DNA from: Haliclystus octoradiatus
Taxonomy: Eukaryota; Cnidaria; Staurozoa; Stauromedusae; Haliclystidae
Direction: 5' to 3'
Assembly: GCA_916610825.1 (NCBI GenBank)
Contig: OU744452.1
Span: 18,439,103 to 18,503,102, forward strand
DNA length: 64,000 nt
The notes below the pieces were generated by a model. It was not told the DNA's origin. It saw only the letters and a list, made by a program, of their open reading frames with translations, and did no database searches. Made by a program: the position numbers and the translations under genes. Shown one piece after another: positions 45,018-57,965 of the stretch. Each line of letters starts with the position of its first letter. Within the stretch, counting starts at the first letter, position 1.

Positions 45018-48000
45018 ATGATACTGTGCGGTCGTCAACCTTTACTTTACATTCTTGCAATAATTGTTTTCGGCCCTTGGTGTGCTATTTGTGAATTAAA
45101 TCGCATTGGTTTAGGTGAGTTGGCTCTATATATCGCGAACAATACCCATGTTCTCAGATATTTTATACATTCATTCGTGACGCCCTTTCATTTAATTTAA
45201 TGTACTCATTGATTGAGCATTGCAAGATCTTGTATACATATATTTTACATATTCTTTCTCAAGAAACTTATTATTCATTGTTGAGAAATTTCCAATAATA
45301 TCGTCTACTCAGATAAAATAGTATTACTTTCAATATGAACATTGATTACCATCATATATACGTGATGGTAAACGCTAATATAGGTATAGGGAGACGTAAT
45401 TTTAAGTATAATCACGATTACGATTTCCAAAGCCCTTTGAACTATAAACTCCTTTATATAATTATAAAATTATATAATATTGAGTTGAACCTTGATTGTT
45501 ATTATTTTATTACAGTCAAACTGAACTAAATTTGTTCTTACAATATGGTCCAAGCTCAACTAATTCTCCTTCATTTTTCACACATTTGAGAATCAGTGTT
45601 CTTATTTTGCCACCATATAGCATGCTGACAGGAACCATCCTGATTTACAAGATTTTAAAATATTTATAATTAACTAATTCGAATGATTTTGACGAAAATT
45701 ACACTATACGACTAATACTGTAAATTCACTAAACGGGTTCTTTTAAAAAGGGTGTATGTAGGTCCAATAGATACAGTTTTACAATGAAGTTAATTTCGTA
45801 ATTCCCTTTTCTTGGGAACTCCAAGTCCCAGTTGTAAAAGCACCAAAATATCAGGCGATTTGTATCAAGATAGCATGCTCTTATCGGAATCACATTCCTG
45901 CGGGTTAACTTCACCACGTATATATTAGACCGCAATTCCGAGTAATGCTGACATATGCAATGATATTAATATCGTTAATATATAGGAAAAAGTTTGATGG
46001 TACATTTGTTTTTCGATAAGAAATATATAATAATCGCCGTTGATAGCATAGTTTAGACCAAAGGGTATGATTTACTGTATAATTATGTTGGCGCTTGAAC
46101 ATAGAAATTGTGTCTAACTTCATGACAAAATATTAAATATAAAAATATTACTTGAAAGATATTCTTATAATGTATTTTTCTTTGCATGTATTTTTCTTTG
46201 TCAACTCAGATGGTAAATACAGGCATATATAGGTGCTATGTTACAATGATTAACGCACTGAAATATTATCTTATAATAATTAATGTAAAATGTAAATTTT
46301 AATTTTAATATTTGTTGAAAATGAATAAGTAATTATATCTTATATGATCTTGTAAATAAATACCTTTATAAAAATGAGCCCCATGATATATCCTGATTTA
46401 TGTACCAGAATATATGTATCCTATTATGTATGTGTTATATGTAAGTGTGTGTATTTTTCTTGCGCGATGGCTATTACAGACACATTTACATATACCGTAT
46501 ATATATATATACAGAGAGAAAGAGTCAAATATTACTCATTATTTATTGTTACTCAAGTTCTACGTATTTCACTGCGATTTTCAGACAGATTGAGTAAAAC
46601 GTCTTTCTGAAGATCGCAGTAAAATTCGTGAAACTTGAGTAACAGTAAAGAATGTGTAAATTTTTACTCTTTCACTATATATTATTTTTATTATTTATCG
46701 CTCTTTCAAATGAAAACATAGACATTTTACTTTTTTATTTTAACTTTTTTATTTACTTTGAATTTTCCTTCTCATTTGACAACTTTTATGTAAATTTGCT
46801 ACGAGAACAATAGGCCACCATAATAGACCACGATATGTTATCTGCCATTAGATAATCATAACTTTTAGTATGATAGGAGATACAGTTTATAGATATGGTA
46901 TTTATTAAGATACATGTTATAATGTGATAATCTGTTCTTAAATTTGGCAGAATTTTTGTCTCGATCTTAATATAAAGCTAATAAGGCTGTTAAAAATAAA
47001 GATGTGCAGTGTATATAAGCACAACCAAAATTTACATATTTTTGCTTTGTTTTTTTTTCCTTTTTTTGCATCCACGATGACGATTTGATTCATAAATTTC
47101 TATATAGGTGGAAAACAAAACTTTAGACAAATTTGCGGTGGAAAATTACAAGGCATACATGGCATGTTTCAAAGTCCATATTTTCCTGGTTCATTTGGTA
47201 GAAATATTTATTGCAAATGGGAAATCATTGTCCCTGAAAGATTCTATCAAGTAAATTTTTTCTTCGTATGGTTTGACGTTGGTACCGCAAAGAATTCAAA
47301 AAGAGAACAATGCCCTGATGATTATGTTCGGATTGAACAAGAATTTGATGGTTCTATGGAATTAGCAGGACAATACTGCGGTTTATTGAAATCATTTCGT
47401 GCTAAAGCAACATCACAAAAGGTTGAAATTGTATTAAGAGGATTTCGAAGAAGACGAAAAACAGGATTCCGCGTTGTGTGGTTTGCAACAAGAGGTAAGC
47501 CTTTTGTATGGCTCGCATATACGTTATGATGATTTTATTTTGTAAGACATTGTACAGTGTAACCCGCTTAAGTGCAATTCAAAATTGCCAACGGTTTTAA
47601 TTTCATATATCCGAATTTGCAGCTATCCGAAATTGTTTACCAAGGACTTGACCGGAAAATTGTTTAACGGGTTTCAAAGCCAGGTTGCAGGTAAGCGGGA
47701 ATTTCACTTATCCGAATTGCACATAAGCGGGTTACACTGTAGTTGCAAATATGTTGAATCTCAGTCTTGTTTTGTCTTTGTTTTGTCTTTACATTTATCA
47801 TTATTTTATATATTTAATTCCAGCCACATCTAAATTATACATTTGATATTTCTAATAAATACGGATGTGCAAATGGCTGAACACGTCCTATCATATGCAA
47901 AATGTGCCTGTTTATTGAGAGACGTGCATTTAAAACTTTTGTGACCTATAATTTCTACAAATGCTTTTTCTTATAGATTATTTGCAACAAACCATAATCC

Positions 48001-51000
48001 CTCTTAATCTCAATGTTTTCTTATCAAATTACACGGGTATTATAGTAGTAGTATTAAAATATACTGTATATTATACGTGCTGATATATAACGGCTAGTAT
48101 TACTAATGATTGTAGTCATCCGGGATTTATGTATGGATTATTTAAAATTTTGCAGCCTATTGATGTGCCACCGCTTTGCAATAAGTCAGTCAGTCACGAT
48201 AGGACAGCATATCAAATTTGAATATAAACATCTACTTTAATCACTTGACATGTGTGATAATTAATATATGATTTTTTATGTCTGCGGTGCATCTTGTATA
48301 ACATAACTGGCCCGCAAGCACTTATCAGTTCGTTAACATTTATGAAGGGTTTCATTATAAGTGGTTGTCAAAATGTCCTGAAATGAAAGCCGTTAGTTTA
48401 ATAATGGAATCATCAAAGCGTTTTCGTAATCGGATTAAAATTGAACATTCAAGATCCGAAGCCGAAAACTATACATACTAGTAGTAGTAGTAGTAGTTTG
48501 TTTATTAATGACATTTTAAACGGTAAAGTACAAGCGTAATACGTTTACATTAATTTGAATGGTATTCGTAAAAGCAACCGATTCTTGATGTCAGATTTGA
48601 TATATATACAATATACTGTATGAATTTTATAGTGAATATCGTTTTGCAAATTTAGCATGATTTTAGGGTGTGTCTATGAAAATAGATGAAAGTAGATGAA
48701 AATATAATTATATATATAATAATGTTTTTTTGTTTTTTTTAATGTAAGTTAATGTAATTATCTAAAATTTGTGATCAATTGGAAATTTGCAATTCGGTAT
48801 GTATTAGTTTTTTGAAAGCAGGTAGTTTTAAGTCCAATAATCCAGCAAACAACTTCGGTCCAACGTTGGCCTCGGTCTGTTCTTGACGATGGTAATAAAA
48901 AGTTAATATTACTTTGCAGCCTCGTTGGTATGCAGTGAGCTGTTTGCTGAAATATTGATTTCAATTCTTGGCCAAGATTGCCACTCCATGCTTTGTAAGA
49001 AGAAACAGCCATTTGATATTGAATTTCTTGATGAACTGGCAACCAATTGCATGCCCGTACAACATCGCTGATATGGTCAAATTTGCGACGACCAAATATA
49101 ATTCGTGCGCCCCAGTTTAAAACACTTCGCTGCAACTTTTGCTGGAGAGTCGTGCTGCAAGAAGACCAGACTGGAAGAGCATAGTGAGCTGGACATATAA
49201 TTGTTGTTTCTATAATACGTTGCAATATATCTGATGGTATGTCGGAAGAAAGACGACCTAGGTTTGCTAAGCGATAGCTCGCTGTACGTTGTACCTTACT
49301 GACGTGAGTTTTGAAAGTCAGACTTTCATCAAGCGTTATGGCAAGGTTTCGGCAGTTGTCAACATATATACTATAATTAACATCATCATTTATTCAGAAG
49401 CATTCAAGTAACATACAACTAAACCTTTTTTTCAAAGGACCTTTCACACCATTGCTGGCTTTAGTCAAAATACGCTAACCTAAAATATTTGTAAATGTTT
49501 TATATTTTAGTTTTCAACTATATTGATCTTCTTATTACCCCCAAGAATCGTATCGTTTCTATAAACATATGTTTTGTAGATCTTATATGACATAAATGTC
49601 AATATTGTGACATTTGTGATGACGGCTCGAGTAGTTCGAATTGTAATCACAATAGACTGTCACCGTGACCCAGAATATGATAACCATGGGATTCCAAATA
49701 CACATATACGCTATATATACGATTAGCCTCATTCCATGACGGCCCTCTTCTTCAAGCAACATTTCTACTTTACTAGATTATGCCATATATTGTTAGCTTT
49801 CTCAAGGTTCTCAACTTGACGGTGTAAATTTTATAAAACTTTCAAATCTTCCCTTTTATATTGTTCACAACCCAACAGTTTGAAAGGTTTGATTAGCATA
49901 AAGAATTTCTCCACATTTCAACATAATTTTAGCTTTATTACAATTTTCCCAAATTTCCCAAATATCGTAATGTTCGGCTCTATGTATGTGCTTCAAAATC
50001 TATCTTTACAAATCAATCTCAATAACCCCGTTAGCTTGAATATAGGACTGCAGCCGCCACATTTGCTTAAAACTATAGCTGGTTTATTACAATTATAATT
50101 GTTGGCACTTTAAAGGGGCATTATTGACCGGCGATAATTGTTTTGAAAAACATGCATTTTTTCAAAACCTCATTTTCAAACAGCAGTTGTGACATCACCA
50201 ACTAGGTTTTGGGTTTTCGTAGCGATGATTTCTGCGTAGAAGTGAATCGATGGCAGAAAAACTACAATGAAGTATGTTTTGTGATTTGCTAAGACCGTTA
50301 TTACCAAAGATATAATATGGAATGAAGCATTTCGTTGAAAGAAAGCATATAATGTAGATAATTGTGCACATTTGATACTGTTTTTTTGTTTACAAATCTA
50401 TGAATGCGATATTTCTTGCAAAGAAGAAAAAACATATCGAATCTAGCTTCATTTTGACAACATCAAATCAATGGCTTATATTTCTGTATTTCAATTACAC
50501 TGACATTACTGAACCTCAATCTAAACAAAATAAATATTATAGGTGATTTCTGGGTGATTGGATATTATGGTTTGCTACAAAATGACTCCAACCGAATTCA
50601 ATTAGTGCAGCTGCTCAGTCGTTCGTTTGTCTTCGTTTCGAACCGCGATGTTTTTGGTAAGAAATATTCTGATAAAATTTCAGACTTGTTCGCATGGATT
50701 GATGATTTTAAGGACATATATATTTCGTATTTGAAACCCTGATTGTCATCATCTTTATATTCAACTCGCATTGCTCTGCTTGTGTATTTCAAAAAATGTT
50801 ACCATATTAGAAGTTGCGTTTCAAATTCACGGCTCAAATATCATCAACTCACTGAAATAACATGACGTAAACAAAAACGCTACGAGATCAGATTTCAAAA
50901 AGTTCCATACAAAGGCTGCCGGTCTTGTTTGTCTATTTATGGTTTGGTACAGTTTGGTCCAATTCACAAGTCTCCGACCGGGTTCTCACTATACGACATT

Positions 51001-54000
51001 TTCGCTGTAGTGAACTTTTCGATATCCAGTATATACAACCTGTCGCGCAATTCAGAATTCTTTACTTTACAGATCTTATCTGAGGTTAGCAGTCCAATTC
51101 TTCAAGAACAATTATTTGATGGAATCCCTCCTCGGAGCTGACCAACTTGTGAAGTCGCCAATGGAATACGCTGATTGGTGGTTCAAGGTCTGCTAGTGAC
51201 TATTCCGAGAACGTGGTAGCATTGTCCACAAAAATGTTTCCGTCGAACCGGAGTCGAACCAGTGACCTAAGGATTTCTGTGTTACAGCCGCTACAGTCCT
51301 CCGCTCTACCAACTGAGCTATCGACGGATATTTTGACCATCTCCATGTGCAATAGCTTAATCAAATAATTCCACTGCAAGCAAATCTGAAGTCTGTGTAG
51401 AAATATAATCCTTCAGAAAATTATTCAATCACAGTGATAGATTGTATAAAATTAAATGGTAAGGCGAAATAGTCTTATTGCTTACAAAATAATGTGGACC
51501 GATTATTCCATAATGGCACTTCAACCACTTTCAGCGCTGTTCAGCAGAAGAAGGGATAAAATGAGGAATTACTCTAAACCTATATTGCCATTGACACTTG
51601 GAAGTATGCCTTAATGTAATTTTCTCCTCCAAATATTTGTCTATATATTTCTCAAGCATAATTGTTGGTCAATAAAGAGAATGACTCGACGGCTTTGCTG
51701 TAAATTTGATCATGTTGAAACTCTGTGCCATTTTTTGAAAGTTATTAATCGACCGATTATTGATTATGTCAAAACAAGCCGGTTAATCGGTAAAACCGTT
51801 TATTTCTGATTAATACGGCTCATCTCTAACAATAACCTTGCTGAGTTAATATAATGTTGATTTTTTGTATAAAGCATATTTGATTTTGCTTCTAACCATA
51901 GGTTGCGGTGGTCTTCTATATGGAAAAACCAAAGGAACAATTAATACTCCAGGATACCCTCTTTTATTTCGTTCTCATCTACGTTGTCGCTGGATCATCA
52001 ATGCACCTTATAATGATTCAACTATTAAAATTCGTTTACTGCAATTTGAAAAGTCTAGTTGGCTAGATATGTGCAAGTAAGTTATAAAATTTAAGAACTA
52101 AAACGATTATCACTCATTATTATCATACCATTGTCAAACATTGGCAATAGTGCCCCAACTCTTGCTAAAGAGATGGCTCTAATTATTAAAGTTTATATTG
52201 ATGTAAGATTTACAACATTTTAAGAAAAACTGCAAAGAAATTGCATCAGATGTATAGCTTTAAATTCAGCCAAATCTAACCCATCAACGCTGTAGTTATA
52301 GTTATTACTATAGACTTCAACATGACTTGGTTTATTCAATAGAATGGAGAAAATGACAATAAAAGATGAAAACTCAAAAAAGATTGCAGAAGTTTGTGAT
52401 AATAGCGTTTCGAATGAACTGGAAATCAATAGTCGGAAAGCATCAATATATTTTCGTGGAGATGGCTTTCGAGGATTTGGATTCTTAGCTAAATGGAATG
52501 TAGAACATCAGCTTCAAAATATGAAAGGTTAGCATAAAGTATCCCTTTTCCAAAATCATTTTCATCATGCTTCCATGATTACTACTTGAGGAATGCTTGA
52601 TAACACTAGCGAAGTATTAGAAGACATGCGTGAATATTGAAATATTGAAAGAACAATGTTGTTTTCAGTGTATATGATTTCAAGTTTTTTTTAGTCCAAT
52701 GATCGTTGGTGGACTGCTCAACTTTCATATTTATTCATTTTAGGGATGATGTGTGGTAAAGCTGACTTCTATCACACTCCAACATCACGCAAAAGAAGAG
52801 TTGTTGGCGGGAATGAAGCAGAGAAGAATTTTTGGCCGTGGCTAGTGCAGGTAAAAAATATTTACTTTAAAGAAAGAGAATGCTCGCCTGTTCCACAATC
52901 AAACAATAACCACTGATGCAATATCTGCATATTGGATTGAGTCCTGTAATTTCTTGTTGTTGTGATTTTATAGTACAATAGTTATTGGCTGTGTCATGGC
53001 AGCTGACCAGCTGCTGAAGTCGAAATAGTTATCGTCGTCTAAAATGATATTAAATCATTGTGAGTAGTCTGAGTGCTGGGGGGTCGGATTACTCGTCTAT
53101 GCACACATGTTTGTGTTTGTCTCTCAATGTGTTTATGTCCTTCAACAAGCTTGCATTTGTGCTTATGGATTGACCATCACTTATCATATAGTTAACTGAA
53201 AATGGAATATTGCATTATACATGAAAGTATTCAATAATAAATTATTGGGTGTTCCTATAGCAATACATTCTAGATTCTACCAGAGCCTTGCCTTGTGTGC
53301 CGCTCTCAGCTCCAATTGGACAGATGCAATTCACGTGATTATATTGATTTCATTCCGTCAAACGCATGCTTGCGAAATTTGAACAAGTTCAAAAGCAAAA
53401 CCTCGTTTTCAATGGCATTAGAATGGCGATTTTTGAGCCCAAAAATTTGCGTCTCCCAACTCTTATAAATAGATGGATCTGGTTTCTACACATTGACCAA
53501 TAAATGTTTTTATTTCAAATCTCTACATAGGTTGTTGCAATACTATCAGAAATTGGAAACCAGAGATCATTAGTTCGATGCGGTGGTACTATCATATCAG
53601 ATCGCTGGATAATTACCGCAGCCCACTGTGTTGAGTTTAATTGGCCAGCATTACATTACCAAATAAGATTACCAACATATTCTACTAATTCTATTGGTGG
53701 CGATATGGTCGAAGTGGAATCATTAGTTATTCATCCTAAATATACTGGTGGCTTGTATCATGATATCGCATTGATTAAAACAAAGCGAGCGATTGATTTC
53801 GACTATTATCAGGTCAGTATGTTATATCTATATTCATTTCATTCATTCATTTTTTCTTTGTATAAAGTAAACCATAAGATGTAGTTTTTCACAGGTAAGC
53901 AAAGGGAAATTATATATTAATTTAATTTACACTGATTGGCAGAATTTACATTCAACAAAAAATATCTTATAGACAATTAGAGAGGTTGAAATGACAACGC

Positions 54001-55706
54001 TAGCATTTTGAATCAATCAAAGGCTAGGGCACATTTGCCGTGTCTGTATACATATTTATGCAAGGAAGAATGTCGGAAGAAACAAGTGTAGTGCGGAAAG
54101 CACGAACCTCCTACGCGAGTGCTTTCAACGATTTACTAATGTCTTCCAACTTTACTGAATGTAGTGAATATGAAAACAAACATTTGCGAACGTATGACAA
54201 CAACCCTTTTATTAAGTAAGACAAATATCAGAATCGAAGATTGTTTAAATTGCTAAGCTCGTTCGAATTTTGAGTTAATGATTTCAAATTGAATTTCATT
54301 TCTATGTATCAATAAACGTTTGTCAATATTATTTATTTATTGATACCTTTCCTATTCCTCTTCAGCTTTGAGATCTTTGAGTCACTGACAACATTTTATC
54401 ATCAAATTTCAAGGGGAAGTTTTGAGAAATGTTTATCCCAGAATTTCCAGACTCAGGAAAAAACCAATCAAATTGCATAATTGCATGCGAATATTACATC
54501 ATATTTTTGTAATGCTTTTGTTGTTATCGTGGAATGAACTAAGCTATAACATACAAAGGGCTCATGTATGCTCATGATGGATTCTGCATTTGAAATATGG
54601 CTCCATATTTCAAACAATTTTTCAAGCATTAATGCTGGTCATTGTAGACTCATTAACGAAACTTATTGCGTTGATGACTGCATTAGACGGTGGTTGATAG
54701 CAAGTGCAACTTAATCTTATATTTGTCATTTATCTTATCTATCTTATATCCTATATTATACAGTGTCATCTGTTTAGCTTATGCAAGTCAAAATTGTCAA
54801 TGATTTCCAACAGGATTTTCATTATTATCCAAATTGGCATTTTTCCAGATTTTTTTAACAAACACTTTATAGCTTATAGGGTTTCAATAAGCGGAATGTG
54901 TCAATAGTAATACAGAGGTAGTGATATTAACGTTTAGGGACATTTCGTCCAGAGTCAAGTACTGTTTTAATCGTATACAGCATAGATAATGTGATATAGA
55001 ATCGCTTCTATTGTATATGTAATACTTGAGAACTTTTATGAAATTCTTGATTCAATTGTTAAGTTATTAATCAAAGTAAAATTGTCGATATGTTTGAACA
55101 TTGAAAAGAAAATGAAATTTACTTATCCGAATTGCGCTTAAGTTCCTTACTCTGTATAACCCTGGACTGTAACACAAAATGTAATGCTAGTATTATATAT
55201 ATCATTGAACCATCAATGAACTTAATATTCTTGTATTTCAGATTTTATCGGATCAAAATAATCCTGAATTTTGCGTTTCACATATTTTTCTGTAGGTTGT
55301 ACCAGTTTGTTTGCCAGGACGAGACGCCCCAATGAAAATCAAATCAGGACACGGCTGCTACATTACAGGCTGGGGACGGACTCAAACAAACGGCATAGCT
55401 TCATTAAAACCACTCACAGCGAAAGTAACTTATCATGGACATTGTACTCTTACTGAGGGATTCATCTGCGCAGGCGCTGATGATAATTCTAAAGGTGCAT
55501 GCGAAGGAGATTCTGGTGGTCCTTTGTTATGTGAGATTAATGAGGGACGATACTTTTTAGGGGGTGTATTATCACATGGTCCATCCCGATGTGGACACGG
55601 AGATGACTTATATATTGATACTAATTATTACCAGAAATGGATTCATGATAATATAATCCAACAGTCTAATAATGTAGATAATGAATCAGATAGAGGAAAT
55701 TATTGA
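45018..55706 (+). CDS. Secreted CUB-CUB serine protease (S1 family), seven exons, 547 residues
   Basis: Exons 45018-45114, 47108-47494, 51902-52076, 52343-52527, 52744-52850, 53531-53812, 55296-55706; phases agree at all six junctions (1,1,2,1,0,0). Exon 1 encodes a signal peptide (LLYILAIIVFGPWCAIC). Exon 2 is a whole CUB domain (phase 1-1; CGGKLQG, YCKWEI, CPDDYVRI, YCG). Exons 3-4 form a second CUB (CGGLLYG, CRWII, VCDNS, RGFGFLAKW). Exons 5-7 are a chymotrypsin-fold domain: activation site KRR|VVGG, catalytic His in TAAHC, Asp in DIALI, Ser in GDSGGP, cysteines for the usual disulfides including Cys1-Cys122. By alignment residue 189 is Gly and 226 is Asp, unlike trypsin. Likely an extracellular zymogen cut after Arg; substrate unknown. 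Confidence 0.88.
46555..46650. repeat. Decayed inverted pair of hammerhead-like motifs (intron 1 of protease gene)
   Basis: The plus strand at 46607 reads CTGAAGATCGC, then GTGAAACTTGAGTAACAG; the minus strand of the left arm reads CTGAAAATCGCAG, then a damaged GAAC core and TTGAGTAACA. Both belong to the T-T mismatch subfamily; stems I and II are broken. An (AT)n tract lies next to it at about 46496-46511. Confidence 0.5.
47555..47739. mobile_element. pogo/Tigger-like MITE, family A copy 2 (intron 2 of protease gene)
   Basis: 185 bp, perfect-looking CAGTGTAACCCGCTTA TIRs, TA on both sides; opposite in orientation to the copy at 31520-31705. It starts 60 bp after the exon 2 donor. Confidence 0.8.
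48479..49370 (-). pseudogene. LINE 3' fragment (reverse transcriptase C-terminus)
   Basis: The minus strand from about 49370: NLAITLDESLTF, SYRLANLGRLS, then a 155-codon open frame (49225-48758) with ALPVWSSCSTTLQQKLQRSV, ARIIFGRRKFDHIS, and NWLPVHQEIQYQ. This is the post-RT region of a CR1/Jockey/L2-type LINE. It ends toward an (AGT)n tract at 48479-48497. 5'-truncated and inactive; lies in intron 2 of the protease gene. Confidence 0.75.
49380..49440 (-). repeat. LINE 3' tail with ATG repeats
   Basis: The inverse of the GAATAAATGATGATG tail seen at 27410-27496, abutting the LINE fragment at 48479-49370. From here to 51151 I see no gene or clear repeat except the partial MITE end at 50112. 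Confidence 0.55.
51239..51327 (-). tRNA. tRNA-Tyr (GTA) with 16-nt intron
   Basis: The reverse strand folds as a standard tRNA: acceptor CCGTCGA/TCGACGG plus A73 discriminator, D arm GCTCAGTTGGTAGAGC, anticodon stem and loop GAGGACTGTAG ... ATCCTT with anticodon GTA, T arm GGTTCGACTCC. The 16-nt intron CGGCTGTAACACAGAA sits after position 37, the conserved place in eukaryotic tRNA-Tyr genes. A and B boxes are intact. Confidence 0.95.
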
Positions 55707-55929
55707 TTACGAATATCACTGTAATATAATTTATATTTAATCACATATAGTTTAGTTGGGAAAAGAATATTTAACTTTGTGTGTTTATCTGAGTTAGATG
55801 ATAAGCATCAAGATTTTGTACTATTTTAGAGTTGTATTGTGTCTCCTGTATAACTAGGTCTATGGTTGAAGGTGATTGCAAAACTGATTGCAAAACAATC
55901 TTCATACGTTTTCGTTCAGACTTCTTGAG

Positions 55930-56345
55930 ATGTGTTCCAAAAATATGCTGATAGAATAACGTCGTATCAACTAATGTTCGCTCATACAATAAAATTCAAA
56001 CTAACTCCTTCTTTGCTTTCCGAATTCTCCAACTATCGTATTCCACCAAAACAAGATCTCACGCCCACAATGACATATACATCAAGTCGAGCCATCGCTA
56101 TTCATTTCAAGATGATGATGCACACAAATGGAACGATGTTACCGTCTACAACGAAGGAAATCCAAAGCACGCCTACTTTTAAATGTCTCCCTGAGAAGCA
56201 CTCAGGTTCCTGAGACATTTTATACTTGCTAATCACTATGTTATTGAACCCTACATTACTAACTGATGTCTGTTTCCTGCAATCGTAGCTATGTATGCAA
56301 CATGTATCAATCCCTTGAAAAAAAAATTAAGTATGAGGACGATGA
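55930..56345 (+). pseudogene. LINE C-terminal fragment with 3' tail
   Basis: Matches the 38040-38640 fragment: ACATCAAGTCGAGCCATCGC, CACAAATGGAACGATG, TTTAAATGTCTCC and the CCCTTGAAAAAA tail. Frames are broken. It begins about 225 bp after the protease stop codon. Confidence 0.65.
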
Positions 56346-56369
56346 TTCATAGGAATTACAATCCCAATA

Positions 56370-57963
56370 GAGAGGTTTAGATTCGGAACGAATTCAAAGA
56401 TGAAGTCGAAGTTGAACTCTTTTGAAGACTGAGACGGGCTTGTCTTCGTTGCCTGCCGAAAGGGTGTTTAGATTGATAACGAAGTCACGAAGACAAAACA
56501 ATTGACGAATTTTTTACACAATGGTGGATTGGTGACTAAATGTGTTACTTGGATAGTATTTGCAGTGAAATGTATGTTAATATTTTGTTAGATGAAGCTG
56601 GCTTGAAGGGTCAAACCTGACCAGCAGCCTTTGTATTCAACTTTTTCAAAATGGAGTCTCGCAGCTTTTTTATTACTTTTTATCAATGTCATAGCATTCC
56701 TCATAATGTCATTTGAGCCGTAACAAACTTTTTAATTTTGTATGAATATTTGAAAAACAACAAGAAAACAGGAGAAAAACAATGCGAATTGAATAAGGAT
56801 AATGAAAACTATGGTAATTATGTACGACCGTGAAGCATTAACATCAATCCATGCGAAAAAGTCTGAAATTTTTATCAAAACATACACAAACCAAAGAGAG
56901 AAATACACGAAGGAATGGCAAAACTGATCAATAATAAAATACTATTTTAATTAATTTTGCTGTAGAAATTCATATACTTCACGTGTCCAGACACTACATA
57001 TGATGTTTATTTCATCTCGATCGAAGTTCCATAGTGTGATTGAAATAGAAATACAAAATAAGCTGTTGATTTGAGGTTGTGAAAATGGAGTTTCGTTTGT
57101 TTCGTTTTCTTCTTTGAAGGAATCTCGCATTGATAGTTTTGTGAACAGGAAAACAGTATCAAATATTCACTCGGATGTTCCTTTAGACAAAATTCCTTAT
57201 ACCATATAGTATACAAAAATGTTGTAGCGGTCTTTGCAAATCACGAAATTTAGGAAAAACTTTGTTATGGTTATCGCCACAGCATTTGAACAGATATCCT
57301 GATGTACAAGTGAAAGATCTTGAGTTATCGGTGGCCTTGTACCTGCTCCTACCCATTTACCACCATGTTCTGGCTCTTCAGGAAACTTGGCGTTCGTGTT
57401 ATTAAAATTATCGAAAATTAGAAATAAAGTATACGCTCGTAAGTAAAGTTCTTGTCCAAGAATAGTTCAAAAATATTTTACTACAAACACATTCTAGACG
57501 AGGCAAAGCCATGTTTGGAAACGAGTGTTTGAATTTTACGTGCACTATTCAAAGTGTGCGCGTGCAAGGTTTCCCGGTCTGTTTTGACCCTTTAATGGAA
57601 GTTTTGAAAGAATTGGAAGATGATTCCCCAGCCAGTGTTCCCTTGTTCGTCTTTGAAATTAATGCAATGTCTTTGTTTTGGAATTTGGGTCTTGTTTACA
57701 AGTTATTTACAAGTTTGAAAGACATTATTGAAAAGACTCTTTTCCGTCATAAATTGCTATGGAAACTGCCAAAACCGGGTTTACAAAGCGCGGGAAAATA
57801 AACTTCATTCGTTCTAAGCAGTACGAAGATTTCGAAAAACTTTGTTGTGAACGAAGCTGTTAGTTCAAAGTTTTTTGGGGTGATTCCCTAGAAATGCGCA
57901 ATGTGGATGAGCATCAGGACATTTCGACTTCGTCTTTGACTTCGTTCCGAATCTAAACCTCCC
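56370..57963. mobile_element. TIR element of 1.6 kb with TA flanks
   Basis: Termini match over about 40 bp inverted: GAGGTTTAGATTCGGAACGA, then AGTC/GAAGTCGAA-type words. TA dinucleotides flank it (56368-56369 and 57964-57965). Sub-terminal repeats GTTTAGATT and TTCG occur near 56465. The 96-codon frame at 57511-57801 inside it has no recognised transposase motif. Confidence 0.65.
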
Positions 57964-57965
57964 TA

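Noticed and set aside
57511-57801. 96-codon frame as a host gene
   Set aside because: It lies wholly inside a TIR element with TA flanks and shows no domain; probably element-internal sequence.
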